Part shown: positions 51,759 to 61,411 of the stretch, piece after piece
How positions within the stretch are numbered: position 1 is the stretch's first letter
How the letters are laid out: every line of letters begins with the position of its first letter
Assembly (NCBI GenBank): GCA_035776755.1
Contig: DASTWS010000027.1
Span: 26,912-90,911 of the forward strand
Length of the DNA: 64,000 bases
Reading direction: 5' to 3'
From: UBA11358 sp035776755
Lineage (GTDB): Bacteria; Verrucomicrobiota; Verrucomicrobiia; Limisphaerales; UBA11358
Notes under the pieces: model-generated
Told to the model about the DNA's origin: nothing
The model's input: only the letters and a program-made list of their open reading frames with translations
Database searches by the model: none
Program-made: the position numbers and the translations under genes

Positions 51759-54700
51759 TCAATTTTCTTTGCCGGCCGTCGCCACAATCATCACGTTGGA
51801 GTCGCGGCCGGCTTCGCGATGGATTTCCAAATTGTCGAACCCGGCTTTTTTCAGCGCGGCGGTCAATGCGTCGAGTGTCTGGAAATGCAACCCTTCGCGG
51901 GTGCGGTTCCAATTGAATTTCGTCGCAAAGACTTCCCAGCGATAAACATTTTTATGCGCGGCTCCTTCAGCTTTTGCGCCGTCGCGCAAGATCAATTTGC
52001 CGCCCGTCCGCAGCGCGCGACGCGCTTTGTTCAAAATGTTCTGCTGCTTTTCCGGCAGCCAGTAGTGCAACACATCGAGCAACAAAACGACGTCGCACGC
52101 CGGATAGTCTGCTTCCAGAATATCGCCTTCCTGGAACCGGATGCGCGGATTGTCGGCGGCGGTGCGCTGCGCGACGCGGATTTTGTTTTCGTCGTAATCC
52201 ATGCCCAGAAAACGTCTGCCGTCGGTGAATTGCGAGAGCCAATGCGTGGCCATGCCGTAACCGCAGCCGAGATCGAGAATGAATCCGCTGCGCGGAACGA
52301 CTTTGTCGAGCGCGGGAAAAACCGGGTCGGCTTTCATTTTCCAGAAAACGAATTGCTCAACGAATTTTCCCTGATAACGGTAAAGACGTGCCACTTTGCG
52401 GCGAACGGTCGCCGGCGTGTTGATTTCATCCAATTGCCGTTGCAATCCATCGCGGACAATCTTTTCGCAATGACGCATCAATGCGGCCGCGCCTTGCGAA
52501 TAATCGAAATTGTCCGGCGTCACACGCGGCAGGGCGCGAACGGTCGCGTGGCCGGCTTCAAACCAATACGCATCACGCGGCATGGAGGTGTTGGTGTCGC
52601 AAAGAACGACCGGCACAATGTCCTGCTTCAATTCGACGGCCAGTTCAAAGGCGCCACGGCGGAAGCGTTGGACAAAACCGTCCGGCGAGCGCGTGCCTTC
52701 GGGGAAGAAATGCAGCGACAGGCCGGAATTGAGCCGCTGACGGCATTCAGCCAAAGTCTTTTCTGATTCATTCGCTTCCACGACGACGTGTTTCAACACC
52801 TTGCATGCGAAGCCGAGGAATGGCGCATCGTAAACGCGTTTTTTTACGGTCATGCAAAGATTCGGCGAAATGATAAACGCCACGAGCACGTCCACGGCGG
52901 ATTGATGATTGCTGATGACGATGGCCGGGCGCGCGAGCGTTTCGTCTGAGAAATTTTGATATTCGATTTTGCCGAGCGGGAAGGTCTTCACCAGCATAGT
53001 CATCGCCGTGTGCGAAATTTTGCGCATGATCCAATCCGTTTTCTTCGGAACGATGATTTTCAGAATCCAACGCACCGGGCCGAAGACAACGCTTTGGCTC
53101 ATGGCGAGATAAAGCCCCGCCCAAAGAATCGCCGGGAAATGCCACCATCGCGGCGCGCCGCGCGGCGGATTGCGCCAGAGCAGCACGTCCACGCAGGCCG
53201 GCGTCACAACGAGCGTGGCGATGAACGCGCTGACCATGCCGAGCAAAACCGTCGTGCCCATCGAGAACAACACCGGATGTTGCGCGAACGAGAGCACGGC
53301 AAATCCAAAAATCGTCGTGCATGCGGAAATCATCACCGACGCGCTCGTCGGGTCAATTCGCGGCGGATGCCCGCGCCAGACATCCAATTTGCTCGTCGCC
53401 AAAAATACGCTGTAATCCTCGCCCATCCCGATGACGAAGATGACGAAGACGCAATTGGCCACGTTGATGGGCAGCCCGAACAATCCCATCAGGCCGAGCG
53501 TCCAGAAAAGTCCAAAGGCAATCGGCAACAGCGTGGCGAGAACGACTTCAATCGCTTCGAGCGACAGGTAAACGATGATGCCGACGGCGATGGCGGTCCA
53601 CATCGCAAAATGACCGAGGTTGCCGCGGGCGAGCGCGGCGATGTGTTCCGCAAAATTTCGTTGGTCAATGAGGATAAACCCCGGCAAGGCGGAACGCAGG
53701 TCTCCGGCTTTCGAACGGTCGCCCAGCTTGATCATTGTGCTGATGGCGACATCGTTTGAGCTGACGGCGACGCGTTCCTGCAACGCAGATTCAAGCATCG
53801 TTCCGCGAAAAGTGTCCAATGTGATGAGTGGCGGTTTTTGGTCAATGGTTTTCCAGAATGGCGCGAAGGCGTTGGTGCGGAAGCCCAATTCGCCGCCGAT
53901 TTGTTGCAACGCGGCGTGCAGATTTTTCTTCCGTTGCGGCGTCCAAAAATGTTGCCAGCGACGGATGTTTTCAGTTTGTGTTTCCGGGGCGGGACAAATT
54001 GCGGAAAGCGAATAAACGTCGGTGACATTGGTCTGCGCGGACAGAAGGTCGTAAGCGCGATCGTCCTGGCGCAGCGCCGCATCCACGGTTTTGCCGCGGG
54101 CGACGACGAGCGTAGTGCCAAGGGCGTTACCCCAGACGTTGTTGATGAGTTTGTCGTCGGCCTGGGTCGCGACGGTGGCGCCGTTCAATTTGGCGATATC
54201 GCCTTCAAATCGGAGATGGCGGATTCCAAACGCCGTGATTCCGGTCAAAACCGCAACGCCCGCCAGCAGATGCGGGCGATAACGTTTTTGCCAGGCATGA
54301 AAACCTTCCATCCATCCGGTGAACCGCAACGGCTCGACGTGCGGCGTTTTGGGCAGCGGCACGATGAGCGGCAAAACAAAGAGCGCAAACGCCGCGGACA
54401 TGATGACGCCGAATGCGCCGAAAATACCGAGTTGATGGTAGCCCTGCATCGGCGACGTGGATAACACGGTGAATGCCGCGATAATCGTCATCGCGCCGAT
54501 AAACGTCGGCAGGACGAGACGCGCGACAATTTTTCCGGCGGACGCGCGATCTGTGGCCGCGTTGTCGAGGTGATAGACAACGTAAATCCCGTAATCCACG
54601 GTGATGCCGATTGCCATGCTGGCAAAACCGACGGCTATGGCGGAAACGTGGTCGTTTCCAAAGGCGACAACAGCCCCGGCGACGATGGAGCCGAACAGCG

Positions 54701-55598
54701 AAGGCAAAAATGTGACGGTGGCCAGCCAGCGCCGCCGATACGCGCTGAAACAAAGGATGAACATGGCCGAAATCGCGATGACCATGCAACGCGTGCCGTC
54801 GCGACGGATCAATTTGGCGTTGTCATACGCCATGCGGTTGCCGCCGGTGATGGCAACATGAACGCCGGGAAATTGTTTTTCCACCGCGCGGGCCGCGCCG
54901 ACCATTTCGTTGACCAGCACGGCATTCTTTTTGGAATCGCCGGAGGGAAAATTGGGCTCGGCGACGATCAAAATATTTTTCCCATCGCTGCTGGTGATCC
55001 GGCCATCTTCGACATGGGCATCGCCAAAACCGGTTTGCAATGGAACGATTTTTTGAATCACCAGCCCCGTCATGCCGACCGGGTCGGCGGCGACGACATC
55101 TTTCATGATCATCCCTTCCGGCCCGGCCAATTGCTGCCGTTTTTCAACGAGATAAGCGCGGATGGAATTGGTGTTCAATTTTTCCGCCAGCGCCGGTTCA
55201 TCGTTCGTCGTGAATAAATTCGGCAACGATCCGGTGAGGAAGCCGGTGATTTGCTGTTGGTTTCCCATTTCGATGCGGTAAGTGATTCGCGCAAAAAGGT
55301 CATTGGTTGACAGCGCGTCATAAAAGGCGTCGGCAGCCCCCGCCAATTGTTGCGGGTCGCGGTTGGTGATGCCGACATCAATGTAAACACGGTCGAGTTC
55401 GTGAAATTGCCGGATCGTGTATTTGTAATCTTCAACAATCGGATCATTTTGCGGGAGGACGGCGAGAATGTTTTCTTCCAGCGAAATGCGGGAGGAAAAA
55501 GCAAAACAAATTCCGGCGATCAGAAATGCCGTAAAAAAGACCGCCCGCCGATGCGCCGCCAGCCAGAGATACAATTTCGGATAAAAATCAGTTTTCAT
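51759..55598 (-). CDS. MMPL exporter - acyltransferase - methyltransferase triple fusion
   Basis: A 1279-residue protein from ATG 55596-55598. Residues 1 to about 830 form an RND/MMPL transporter with two blocks of about six membrane segments and large periplasmic loops (SISAMFILCFSAYRR, then MAIGITVDYGIYVVYHLD). Residues about 880-1040 form a PlsC-type acyltransferase with NHQSAVD and FPEGTRSPDG. Residues about 1095-1279 form a SAM methyltransferase with ILDLGCGYGMA and LLLDVLHYWLPEKQ. In aryl-polyene clusters exporter, acyltransferase and methyltransferase are usually separate neighbouring genes. The fusion suggests coupled modification and export of the lipid. The ATG overlaps the upstream stop by 4 bp. 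Confidence 0.88.
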   Translation of the reverse strand: MKTDFYPKLYLWLAAHRRAVFFTAFLIAGICFAFSSRISLEENILAVLPQNDPIVEDYKYTIRQFHELDRVYIDVGITNRDPQQLAGAADAFYDALSTNDLFARITYRIEMGNQQQITGFLTGSLPNLFTTNDEPALAEKLNTNSIRAYLVEKRQQLAGPEGMIMKDVVAADPVGMTGLVIQKIVPLQTGFGDAHVEDGRITSSDGKNILIVAEPNFPSGDSKKNAVLVNEMVGAARAVEKQFPGVHVAITGGNRMAYDNAKLIRRDGTRCMVIAISAMFILCFSAYRRRWLATVTFLPSLFGSIVAGAVVAFGNDHVSAIAVGFASMAIGITVDYGIYVVYHLDNAATDRASAGKIVARLVLPTFIGAMTIIAAFTVLSTSPMQGYHQLGIFGAFGVIMSAAFALFVLPLIVPLPKTPHVEPLRFTGWMEGFHAWQKRYRPHLLAGVAVLTGITAFGIRHLRFEGDIAKLNGATVATQADDKLINNVWGNALGTTLVVARGKTVDAALRQDDRAYDLLSAQTNVTDVYSLSAICPAPETQTENIRRWQHFWTPQRKKNLHAALQQIGGELGFRTNAFAPFWKTIDQKPPLITLDTFRGTMLESALQERVAVSSNDVAISTMIKLGDRSKAGDLRSALPGFILIDQRNFAEHIAALARGNLGHFAMWTAIAVGIIVYLSLEAIEVVLATLLPIAFGLFWTLGLMGLFGLPINVANCVFVIFVIGMGEDYSVFLATSKLDVWRGHPPRIDPTSASVMISACTTIFGFAVLSFAQHPVLFSMGTTVLLGMVSAFIATLVVTPACVDVLLWRNPPRGAPRWWHFPAILWAGLYLAMSQSVVFGPVRWILKIIVPKKTDWIMRKISHTAMTMLVKTFPLGKIEYQNFSDETLARPAIVISNHQSAVDVLVAFIISPNLCMTVKKRVYDAPFLGFACKVLKHVVVEANESEKTLAECRQRLNSGLSLHFFPEGTRSPDGFVQRFRRGAFELAVELKQDIVPVVLCDTNTSMPRDAYWFEAGHATVRALPRVTPDNFDYSQGAAALMRHCEKIVRDGLQRQLDEINTPATVRRKVARLYRYQGKFVEQFVFWKMKADPVFPALDKVVPRSGFILDLGCGYGMATHWLSQFTDGRRFLGMDYDENKIRVAQRTAADNPRIRFQEGDILEADYPACDVVLLLDVLHYWLPEKQQNILNKARRALRTGGKLILRDGAKAEGAAHKNVYRWEVFATKFNWNRTREGLHFQTLDALTAALKKAGFDNLEIHREAGRDSNVMIVATAGKEN

Positions 55599-56719
55599 TT
55601 GTGTCGCCACAGACGTGCCAGCCCGTAAGTCATTGCCGTTCCGGCGATCGCCAGCGCGATTGCCAGCGCCAGGCTGCCGACGCACCATTGCCCGGCGTAT
55701 TCCCTGACATGCGCCCACGTCATTTCCCGCACGGAAAAATCAACATCGCTCTTTCCAGTCATCATCCAGCGTCCCAGCACCAATTCGCCGTAGAGAACAA
55801 ATGGAACGACCGGCGGAATGGAAATATTGCTGGCGATGAGCGCAATCGCTTTATTCAACCGCAGCCAATGCGAAATCCCGATCGTCGCCACCATTTGAAA
55901 TCCCCAGATCGGCGCAATGCCGCAAAACAATCCAACGCCGACAGCCAGCGCCAGGCGCAGCGGATCGTGCGAATTTTCGGAAAAGAAATCGCGCAGCATG
56001 TCGCGCCACGATTCTTTTTGGCCGAGCGACCAGAGCGCGCGCAAATGCCGAGGCAATAACAGTGATTGCACCACCAGGACGAAATTCATCCGCGTGATGC
56101 GCGCCAAATCCACGACCGGCCGGAAATGTGAATTGCGGTTCCCGGAGGCGTAAGTGCATTTCACCGGCGCGGGCACCAGCGGTGTTCCGATCCACGACGC
56201 GCGCACCATGAATTCCAGCTCGAACGCGTAGCGGCCGGATTTCGTTTTCAATCTTTCCGCAAGCGCCAGCGAATAGCAGCGGAAACCGCATTGCGTGTCG
56301 CGCAACGGCACGCGCGTTTCCACGCGGAACCAGAAATTGGAAACGGCGTTGGAGATTTGCCGATGCCAAACCGCGCCGGCTTTGCGGATGTCGCGGATGC
56401 CGACAATCAACGCCTCCGGCTGCGATTGCGCGGCGGAAATGATTCCCGGCAAATCTTCGGCAAAATGCTGGCCGTCGGCGTCCATCGTGATGGCGTGTGT
56501 AAATCCCCGCTCCATGGCGCGCCGAAAACCTACACGCAACGCCGCGCCTTTGCCGGAGTTTTTTTCAAGCCGGATAATCTCGCAACCCGGCAGCTCCGGC
56601 AGCGGTTGCGTCGAACCGTCGTCCACAACGATGACCGGCGCGAATGGCTGCGCGTCGCGCGCGACGGCGGCAACGGTGTTCGAATGATTGAAGCACGGGA
56701 TGAGAACGCAGTATTTCAT
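55595..56719 (-). CDS. Family 2 glycosyltransferase with C-terminal DUF2062
   Basis: A 374-residue protein from ATG 56717-56719. The GT2 domain (residues 1 to about 215) has CVLIPCFNHSNTVAAVARDA, VVDDGS, GKGAALRVGFRRAMERGFTHAITMDADGQH (DxD-type metal site) and RDTQCGFRCYS. The rest (about 260-374) is a DUF2062 membrane region: LAVGVGLFCGIAPIWGFQM, then IASNISIPPVVPFVLYGELVLGRWM. This GT2-DUF2062 combination is typical of aryl-polyene and flexirubin loci. It overlaps both neighbours by 4 bp (ATGA). It may glycosylate the lipid head. Confidence 0.88.
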   Translation of the reverse strand: MKYCVLIPCFNHSNTVAAVARDAQPFAPVIVVDDGSTQPLPELPGCEIIRLEKNSGKGAALRVGFRRAMERGFTHAITMDADGQHFAEDLPGIISAAQSQPEALIVGIRDIRKAGAVWHRQISNAVSNFWFRVETRVPLRDTQCGFRCYSLALAERLKTKSGRYAFELEFMVRASWIGTPLVPAPVKCTYASGNRNSHFRPVVDLARITRMNFVLVVQSLLLPRHLRALWSLGQKESWRDMLRDFFSENSHDPLRLALAVGVGLFCGIAPIWGFQMVATIGISHWLRLNKAIALIASNISIPPVVPFVLYGELVLGRWMMTGKSDVDFSVREMTWAHVREYAGQWCVGSLALAIALAIAGTAMTYGLARLWRHK

Positions 56720-57930
56720 CTCAAATCCACAAACGTCCGCCGCTTGCGCGCTTCCGGCGGCCATTGCCATTTCTCAATTTCATCCGGCGAGGCGATCCGG
56801 ATTTGCGGGGCAATTTTTGCCCGCGCCTGGAATGCTTCGCGCAAAGCTTTCGGCGAGGCATCGCCGCGAAATAAAATTTCCACCGAATCGGACAATGAAT
56901 TTTCCGCGCGCGCGATGATGACGAACTTTTCAACGCCGCCGGTTTCTTCCAAAACCGATTGCAGCGTGGACGGAAACAGCGACGTTCCTTTGAATTTCAA
57001 TTTCTGGTTTTTGCGCCCGACAATCGGCCCGAGCCGCGGCGTTTGGCGCCCGCATTTGCATTTTTCCGAAAACATCGCCGCGCAATCGCCGGTGCGATAA
57101 CGAATCAGCGGCATGGCTTCCACGCCAAATGTCGTCGCCACCACTTCGCCGGTTTCGCCGTCGGGCAAACAATTTCCGTCGTCGTCGAGGATTTCCAGAT
57201 GCAACTGCGTTTCGTGCAGATGCCCTCCCCTGCCCGCTTCACATTCGCAAAGTGAATTGGCCAATTCGGTCACGCCGTAAGTCGAAAAAACTTTCGCATT
57301 CCAGTCGTTTTCAATTTCCGCGCCCGATTTGTTCAATCGAAAATTGCCGTCGCGAACCGGTTCGCCGATGCAAACCAATTTCTTCACGGACGATCTTTTC
57401 AGATTGAATTGGGTTTCGCGCGCTTTATCCGCGATCACGCGCAGGAATGACGGCACCGCGACGATCGCCGTCGGTTTCACGCGTTCCATCATCTCTAAAA
57501 TGAGCAGCGATGACGACGCGCCGACGCGAACGACGGCGCAGCCCAGTTCGCTCAATCCGCGCCAATAGGCGAGCCCGGCGATGAAACATCGGTCGAGCGC
57601 GACGGCAACCAACACGGTGTCACGCGGCGTGATGCCGGCACATTCAAAGGAAATTTTTTCATTCAGCGTGAGGCGTTCAACGTCCGGTTTTGTCAACATC
57701 CACAACAACGGTTTTCCGGTCGTGCCGCTGGTCGTGACGATCTCCGCGACTTCAATTTTGGGAACGCAAAGGAAATCAAAATTGCGTCGCGACAAAATGG
57801 TTTTGTCGGTCGCCGGCAATTCTTCGAGCCGCGGGACATTTCTGAAACGGCGAAAACATTCGCGGTAAAATGGCGAATGTTTTTTTGCGTAACGAAATGT
57901 TTCCGGCCAAAATTGGTCGAGCGCGGTCAT
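56716..57930 (-). CDS. Phenylacetate-CoA-ligase-like AMP-dependent ligase
   Basis: A 404-residue adenylate-forming enzyme. The phosphate-binding motif is EIVTTSGTTGKPLLWM (near residue 65), with the TYGVTELANSLCE block and the ribose-binding LIRYRTGDCAAM (RTGD). A cysteine pair CKCG precedes RLGPIVGRKNQKLKFKGTSLFP, as in PaaK/F390-synthetase-like ligases. In an aryl-polyene-type pathway this protein would activate the aromatic starter acid for loading onto the carrier protein. It lies at the head of the three-gene overlapping operon 57930 to 51759. The substrate is inferred from context only. Confidence 0.85.
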   Translation of the reverse strand: MTALDQFWPETFRYAKKHSPFYRECFRRFRNVPRLEELPATDKTILSRRNFDFLCVPKIEVAEIVTTSGTTGKPLLWMLTKPDVERLTLNEKISFECAGITPRDTVLVAVALDRCFIAGLAYWRGLSELGCAVVRVGASSSLLILEMMERVKPTAIVAVPSFLRVIADKARETQFNLKRSSVKKLVCIGEPVRDGNFRLNKSGAEIENDWNAKVFSTYGVTELANSLCECEAGRGGHLHETQLHLEILDDDGNCLPDGETGEVVATTFGVEAMPLIRYRTGDCAAMFSEKCKCGRQTPRLGPIVGRKNQKLKFKGTSLFPSTLQSVLEETGGVEKFVIIARAENSLSDSVEILFRGDASPKALREAFQARAKIAPQIRIASPDEIEKWQWPPEARKRRTFVDLR

Positions 57931-57979
57931 TTAGAGCGCAGGAGTGTAAAAAATTCGCGGACGATTTGCCAGCCGTCGT

Positions 57980-59248
57980 TTAATCGTCTGGATTCAACAG
58001 CCGCGAACGCAACGCCGACGCGAATTCCGCGGCTTCATTTTCGCTCAATGTTTTGGTGAGATGCAGAACGGTCAGGCGCAGCTCGCCGTGAAATTGAAAG
58101 AAGATAACGCCGATGCCCGGCGAGGGCGGAACGGCGGCGACATGGGTGAATTCTTCAATCGGCGCGCCGAGAAAAGTCGTGACCTGCGGATTGACCGCGG
58201 AAGTGTTTCCGCAAAAGAGCGAGCAAATTTCACCTTTCAACCCGAAACGCGCGAACGCCATATAAACCGGCAGCGGCAAAACGCGCAGTGAATTGAGAAA
58301 CAGCACGCCGCCTTCCACAATTCCGTCGCGCATCGCGCAGGTCGTTTGTTTTTTTAATTCAACGACGGCTTGGGCGACCGAATTCAATTGCGCCGGCAGA
58401 AATTGCAACAGCAGCATGGTGATTTGGTTGCTGAAGAGCGGTTCGATGTTTCCTTTTGGCCGTAAATTGACCGGCACGGGAATCACATAGCTCGGGGCGG
58501 GACAATTCAATCGCGTCTGCAACCGGTGAAGTTCAACGGCTGCGACGGCCGCGTGAAATTGCGCCTCGCCGAGCGCTCCGCACAACCGGACGGCGTTAGC
58601 CTGCACGCATGCGGTTTCGTCGTCCGAAAATTTTTCCACGTGATACATCAGGCGCGGCTTTTCGTCGGGATTACGGATCCCCGGCGAGCGCGGCGGCGTT
58701 TCGCGATAACGGTTGTAGGTTTGAAAATTTTTCGCGATGCGCCGCAATCGTTCGCGAAACGGCAGATGCGGAACCGCCGGCGCAATATATTCCGGCGCCG
58801 GCAGCGGCAATTCGTCGCGTCCAACGACGGCGATAAAATACTCCGCGCTGCGGGCGTCCATCAGGGCGTGCAGCCAGGTGAACACAATCGTCGTTTTGGC
58901 GCCTGCACATTCAATCAAATCGAGCCGGGTCAATTCGCCGTTTTTCACATCCAGCGGTTCGTTGATGATTTGGTTTAGAACGCCCTCGCTTTGACGGCGG
59001 ACACGGACTTTCGGCGGAACGACTTCACCCGGCAATTTCCAATGCGGAAAAATCAAACCGCCGGGCCGGGCATTTAAAACCGGACAATGACCGGCAAGAA
59101 GCTCCAGCCGGCGTCGCAGCGCATCCACTGGGACGGCCGAATCCAATTCGAGGAAAATGTGGCATGAATTGCCGGCGTAACCGTCGCGCCGCAGTTCGTG
59201 ATCGAAGCCCAGCATCAAATAGTCGCCGCCATTGATCAACCTGTTCAT
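57980..59248 (-). CDS. Condensation-domain/WS-DGAT-like acyltransferase
   Basis: A 422-residue protein from ATG 59246-59248 (MNRLINGGDYLMLGFDHELR). Earlier starts up to 59293 run into the divergent gene. The catalytic-type motif is FTWLHALMDARSAEYFI (HxxxDx, the second position being DA rather than DG). PVNLRPKGNIEPLFSNQITM and LFCGNTSAVNPQVTTFLG are typical of condensation-like acyltransferases. It could transfer the polyene acyl group to an alcohol or amine acceptor. It is divergent from the halogenase-like gene and on the same strand as the ligase gene, with a 49-bp gap. Confidence 0.8.
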   Translation of the reverse strand: MNRLINGGDYLMLGFDHELRRDGYAGNSCHIFLELDSAVPVDALRRRLELLAGHCPVLNARPGGLIFPHWKLPGEVVPPKVRVRRQSEGVLNQIINEPLDVKNGELTRLDLIECAGAKTTIVFTWLHALMDARSAEYFIAVVGRDELPLPAPEYIAPAVPHLPFRERLRRIAKNFQTYNRYRETPPRSPGIRNPDEKPRLMYHVEKFSDDETACVQANAVRLCGALGEAQFHAAVAAVELHRLQTRLNCPAPSYVIPVPVNLRPKGNIEPLFSNQITMLLLQFLPAQLNSVAQAVVELKKQTTCAMRDGIVEGGVLFLNSLRVLPLPVYMAFARFGLKGEICSLFCGNTSAVNPQVTTFLGAPIEEFTHVAAVPPSPGIGVIFFQFHGELRLTVLHLTKTLSENEAAEFASALRSRLLNPDD

Positions 59249-59352
59249 CTGATTGAATCCGCGAAAGCTTAGTAAGCGCATCCGTGATGTCAATGCGCTG
59301 GTCCGCTATGAATTTGCCTTCCTTTGAGGCGAAGTTTATTCTCACCGCCGCA

Positions 59353-60603
59353 ATGAACCGGAAGATCAGATCGGTGGCCATTCTTGGCGGCGGTCCGGCG
59401 GCCAGCACGCTGGCAACGCTTTTGGCGCGCGCGAAAATCAGCACGGCCATTTTTCATCAGCCAAAACGCGCGCCGCTCATCGTCGGCGAATCGCTCGTGC
59501 CCGCGGTCATTCCCATGTTGCGCGAACTCGGTGTCGAAAAAGAAATCGCCGCTTATAGCCTGTTCAAACCCGGCGCAACGATCAATTTGACGGAAACGGT
59601 CAATTTTTCTTTTCCGTTCAACGATATCCGCGGGCCGCTTCCGCGTTACGCCTACAACGTGCCGCGCGATAAATTCGACGACACCCTGCTCAACGCCGCC
59701 CGCAAAGCCGGCGTGAAAATCTTTGAAATGGCCGCCGGCGTCGAAAAAATTCCCGGCGCGGATAAAATCGAATTGAGCGAGGCGACGCTTGCGGCGACGG
59801 GAAATTGCTTCAACGGCCAGCCCGATTTGATCGTGGATGCCACCGGGCGCGTGCGATTGCTGCCGAAATTGCTCGGCATCGGCGCGCGCGAAGGCGGCCG
59901 CAAGGACGCCGCGTTGTTTGCGCATGTTGACCGCACACAACTCGATTACGAAGGCCACGTTCACACCACCCGGCTTGACCACGGTTGGAGCTGGCGCATT
60001 CCACTCCGCGACCGCGTTTCCGTCGGCATGGTCATTGGCGCAGAGCATCTGCCGAAATTTGGCGCGACGAAAGAAGAACAGTTCGACAATCTGCTGAAAC
60101 AGGATTCCGTTTTGATGAAAGTCGCCGGCGGCGCGAAACGTTTGACGCCGGTGATGGAATACGCCAATTACCAGCTCGTTTCCGAAAGACTTTTCGGCGA
60201 AAACTGGGCGCTTGTCGGCGATACCGCCGGATTTATTGACCCGGTTTTTTCCAGCGGACTCTTTTTAGGAATGCAAGGCGGCATCCTTTTGGCCAAAGCC
60301 ATCCAAAACGGTTCCGCGAATGCCTTCAAAAAATATCAGGACGCCTGCATTCATCACCTCGAATGCTGGCAGCAGATCGCGGATTATTTTTACGACGGCA
60401 GCCTGTTCAATTCCGTAGTTGTTGGCGAACGGATGGAAATGAAATATCCGTGGGTGAAATTGATGTCGCCGTGGTATCGAAATCATTTTGCGAAACTTTT
60501 CACCGGCGCGGCGTCGGATTCCAATTTCAGCATCGGCATGTTGCGCTGGGTCGTCAATTACGGCCTGAAACATGAGAATCCCGAAAAGCTGAAGATTCAC
60601 TGA
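59353..60603 (+). CDS. FAD-dependent tryptophan-halogenase-like oxidoreductase
   Basis: A 416-residue flavoprotein. ATG 59353 puts the dinucleotide motif VAILGGGPAASTLATLLARA at residue 8; ATGs at 59284 and 59308 are alternatives. Further landmarks are VGESLVPAVIPMLRELG, the Lys-containing LFKPGATINL, the WxWxIP motif GWSWRIPLRDR and GDTAGFIDPVFSSGLFLG. WxWxIP is a hallmark of flavin-dependent halogenases, so the enzyme could halogenate or hydroxylate the aryl head group. A monooxygenase role is possible. It is transcribed divergently from the condensation-like acyltransferase gene and closes the second polyene-type block. Confidence 0.83.
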   Translation: MNRKIRSVAILGGGPAASTLATLLARAKISTAIFHQPKRAPLIVGESLVPAVIPMLRELGVEKEIAAYSLFKPGATINLTETVNFSFPFNDIRGPLPRYAYNVPRDKFDDTLLNAARKAGVKIFEMAAGVEKIPGADKIELSEATLAATGNCFNGQPDLIVDATGRVRLLPKLLGIGAREGGRKDAALFAHVDRTQLDYEGHVHTTRLDHGWSWRIPLRDRVSVGMVIGAEHLPKFGATKEEQFDNLLKQDSVLMKVAGGAKRLTPVMEYANYQLVSERLFGENWALVGDTAGFIDPVFSSGLFLGMQGGILLAKAIQNGSANAFKKYQDACIHHLECWQQIADYFYDGSLFNSVVVGERMEMKYPWVKLMSPWYRNHFAKLFTGAASDSNFSIGMLRWVVNYGLKHENPEKLKIH

Positions 60604-60874
60604 TTATTCTCGCCAACGAAAACTCGATTCATTAAGGGTTAGCTTTCCAACCGCCTAGTGGGACTGCGCCCTTTTTGAGCGAAGGTCTGTGACGTTTGGG
60701 ATGGCAACCGCATGCCGCCAGACTCTCTGACTGTCTGAAAAATAGGACAAAAGGCCGGACTAAATGAAAACAGCGGCGTAGTGGCGAATGGGCAGGACTG
60801 ACCCTTTTGACGCCAAACGAAGTCTATTACCAACCATTCTGTCGCACTTCAAATTTGAAACTAAACGTCATAAA
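60604..60874. other. Gene-poor stretch with a GGCAGGACTGAC repeat
   Basis: No protein of recognisable type. It starts the low-density end region. GGCAGGACTGACCCTTTT is at 60791-60808, and a near-identical copy is at 61403-61421. A related core GACTGACCCTATTTTG occurs at 10401-10416 after the response regulator gene. The rest appears non-coding. Confidence 0.5.
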
Positions 60875-61132
60875 TCAGAGTAACGGTATAACAATCTGCA
60901 ATAAAATCACTCCGCATAACGTAAACCAGCCGGTATTTGCAATGCGGCGTGCTGCTCGCTTCAAAAGAAATGATAAAACCAAAAGTCCAAGAAATGACAC
61001 CATCCATGTAACCTGTGCTCCTTCGGCAATGGCCTGAGGATGAAAAGACCGATGAAATGTTGGGTTGCAGAAAAGCATAGCCACTCCAGATGCCACGAAA
61101 ACCGCCTCGAAAATCCAAAACAACAAAATCAA
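60875..61132 (-). CDS. Small membrane protein, probable integron cassette gene (distal)
   Basis: An 85-residue hydrophobic protein with three predicted membrane segments (ILLFWIFEAVFVASGVAMLF, VSFLGLLVLSFLL, FTLCGVILLQIVIPLL). The only start codon after the attC-type GTTAGGC (61179-61173 on the minus strand) in this frame is TTG 61132. The gene reads away from the cassette-recombination box, as do the other minus-strand cassette genes, but starts about 41 nt after it and no attC is recognisable beyond its stop. It may be the remnant of the last cassette of the array. Family unknown. Confidence 0.5.
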   Translation of the reverse strand: MILLFWIFEAVFVASGVAMLFCNPTFHRSFHPQAIAEGAQVTWMVSFLGLLVLSFLLKRAARRIANTGWFTLCGVILLQIVIPLL

Positions 61133-61172
61133 GGCAACTCGATGCTGGTCTGTAAATGAAGTGCGCGATGCC

Positions 61173-61263
61173 GCCTAACGACCAAGAACTGAGCCATGCC
61201 GCCGGTGACTTGCGCCAACCCGAAACCCGGCATCGGGGTCAGAAGTCCGCTGGATCATTAGCC
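61173..61263 (-). repeat. Decayed attC site (F)
   Basis: On the minus strand the R' box GTTAGGC (61179-61173) is intact. The left end reads GGCTAAT (61263-61257) instead of RYYYAAC. The arms CTGAGCCATGCC and the roughly complementary GGCATCGGGGTCAG (61229-61242) pair imperfectly, with extra bases in the left arm as in other attC sites. The outer R'' is degenerate, so it probably no longer recombines. Confidence 0.55.
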
Positions 61264-61302
61264 GCGAAAGAACGCATGGAACGCAAAGGATTCGTTTATT
61301 GA

Positions 61303-61342
61303 ATCCGCAGATTTATCGGCGCAATCCGCGTCATCTGCGGAT
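61303..61342. repeat. Palindromic intergenic repeat
   Basis: ATCCGCAGA (61303-61311) is the reverse complement of TCTGCGGAT (61334-61342), with 22 nt between. The style (ATCCGCAG...CTGCGGAT next to AACGCA-type units) is common in intergenic DNA of Verrucomicrobia in my experience. No gene lies between 61133 and 61530 apart from a possible remnant at its end. Confidence 0.45.
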
Positions 61343-61411
61343 AAAACGCAACAACACGCGCGGCAGGAATCCGATCTAACGCTTCTCATCATTTCCAGCC
61401 AAGGCAGGACT

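Noticed and set aside
61374..61380. Additional attC R'' box (ATCTAAC)
   Set aside because: It matches RYYYAAC by sequence but has no complementary arm or GTTRRRY partner at a suitable distance.
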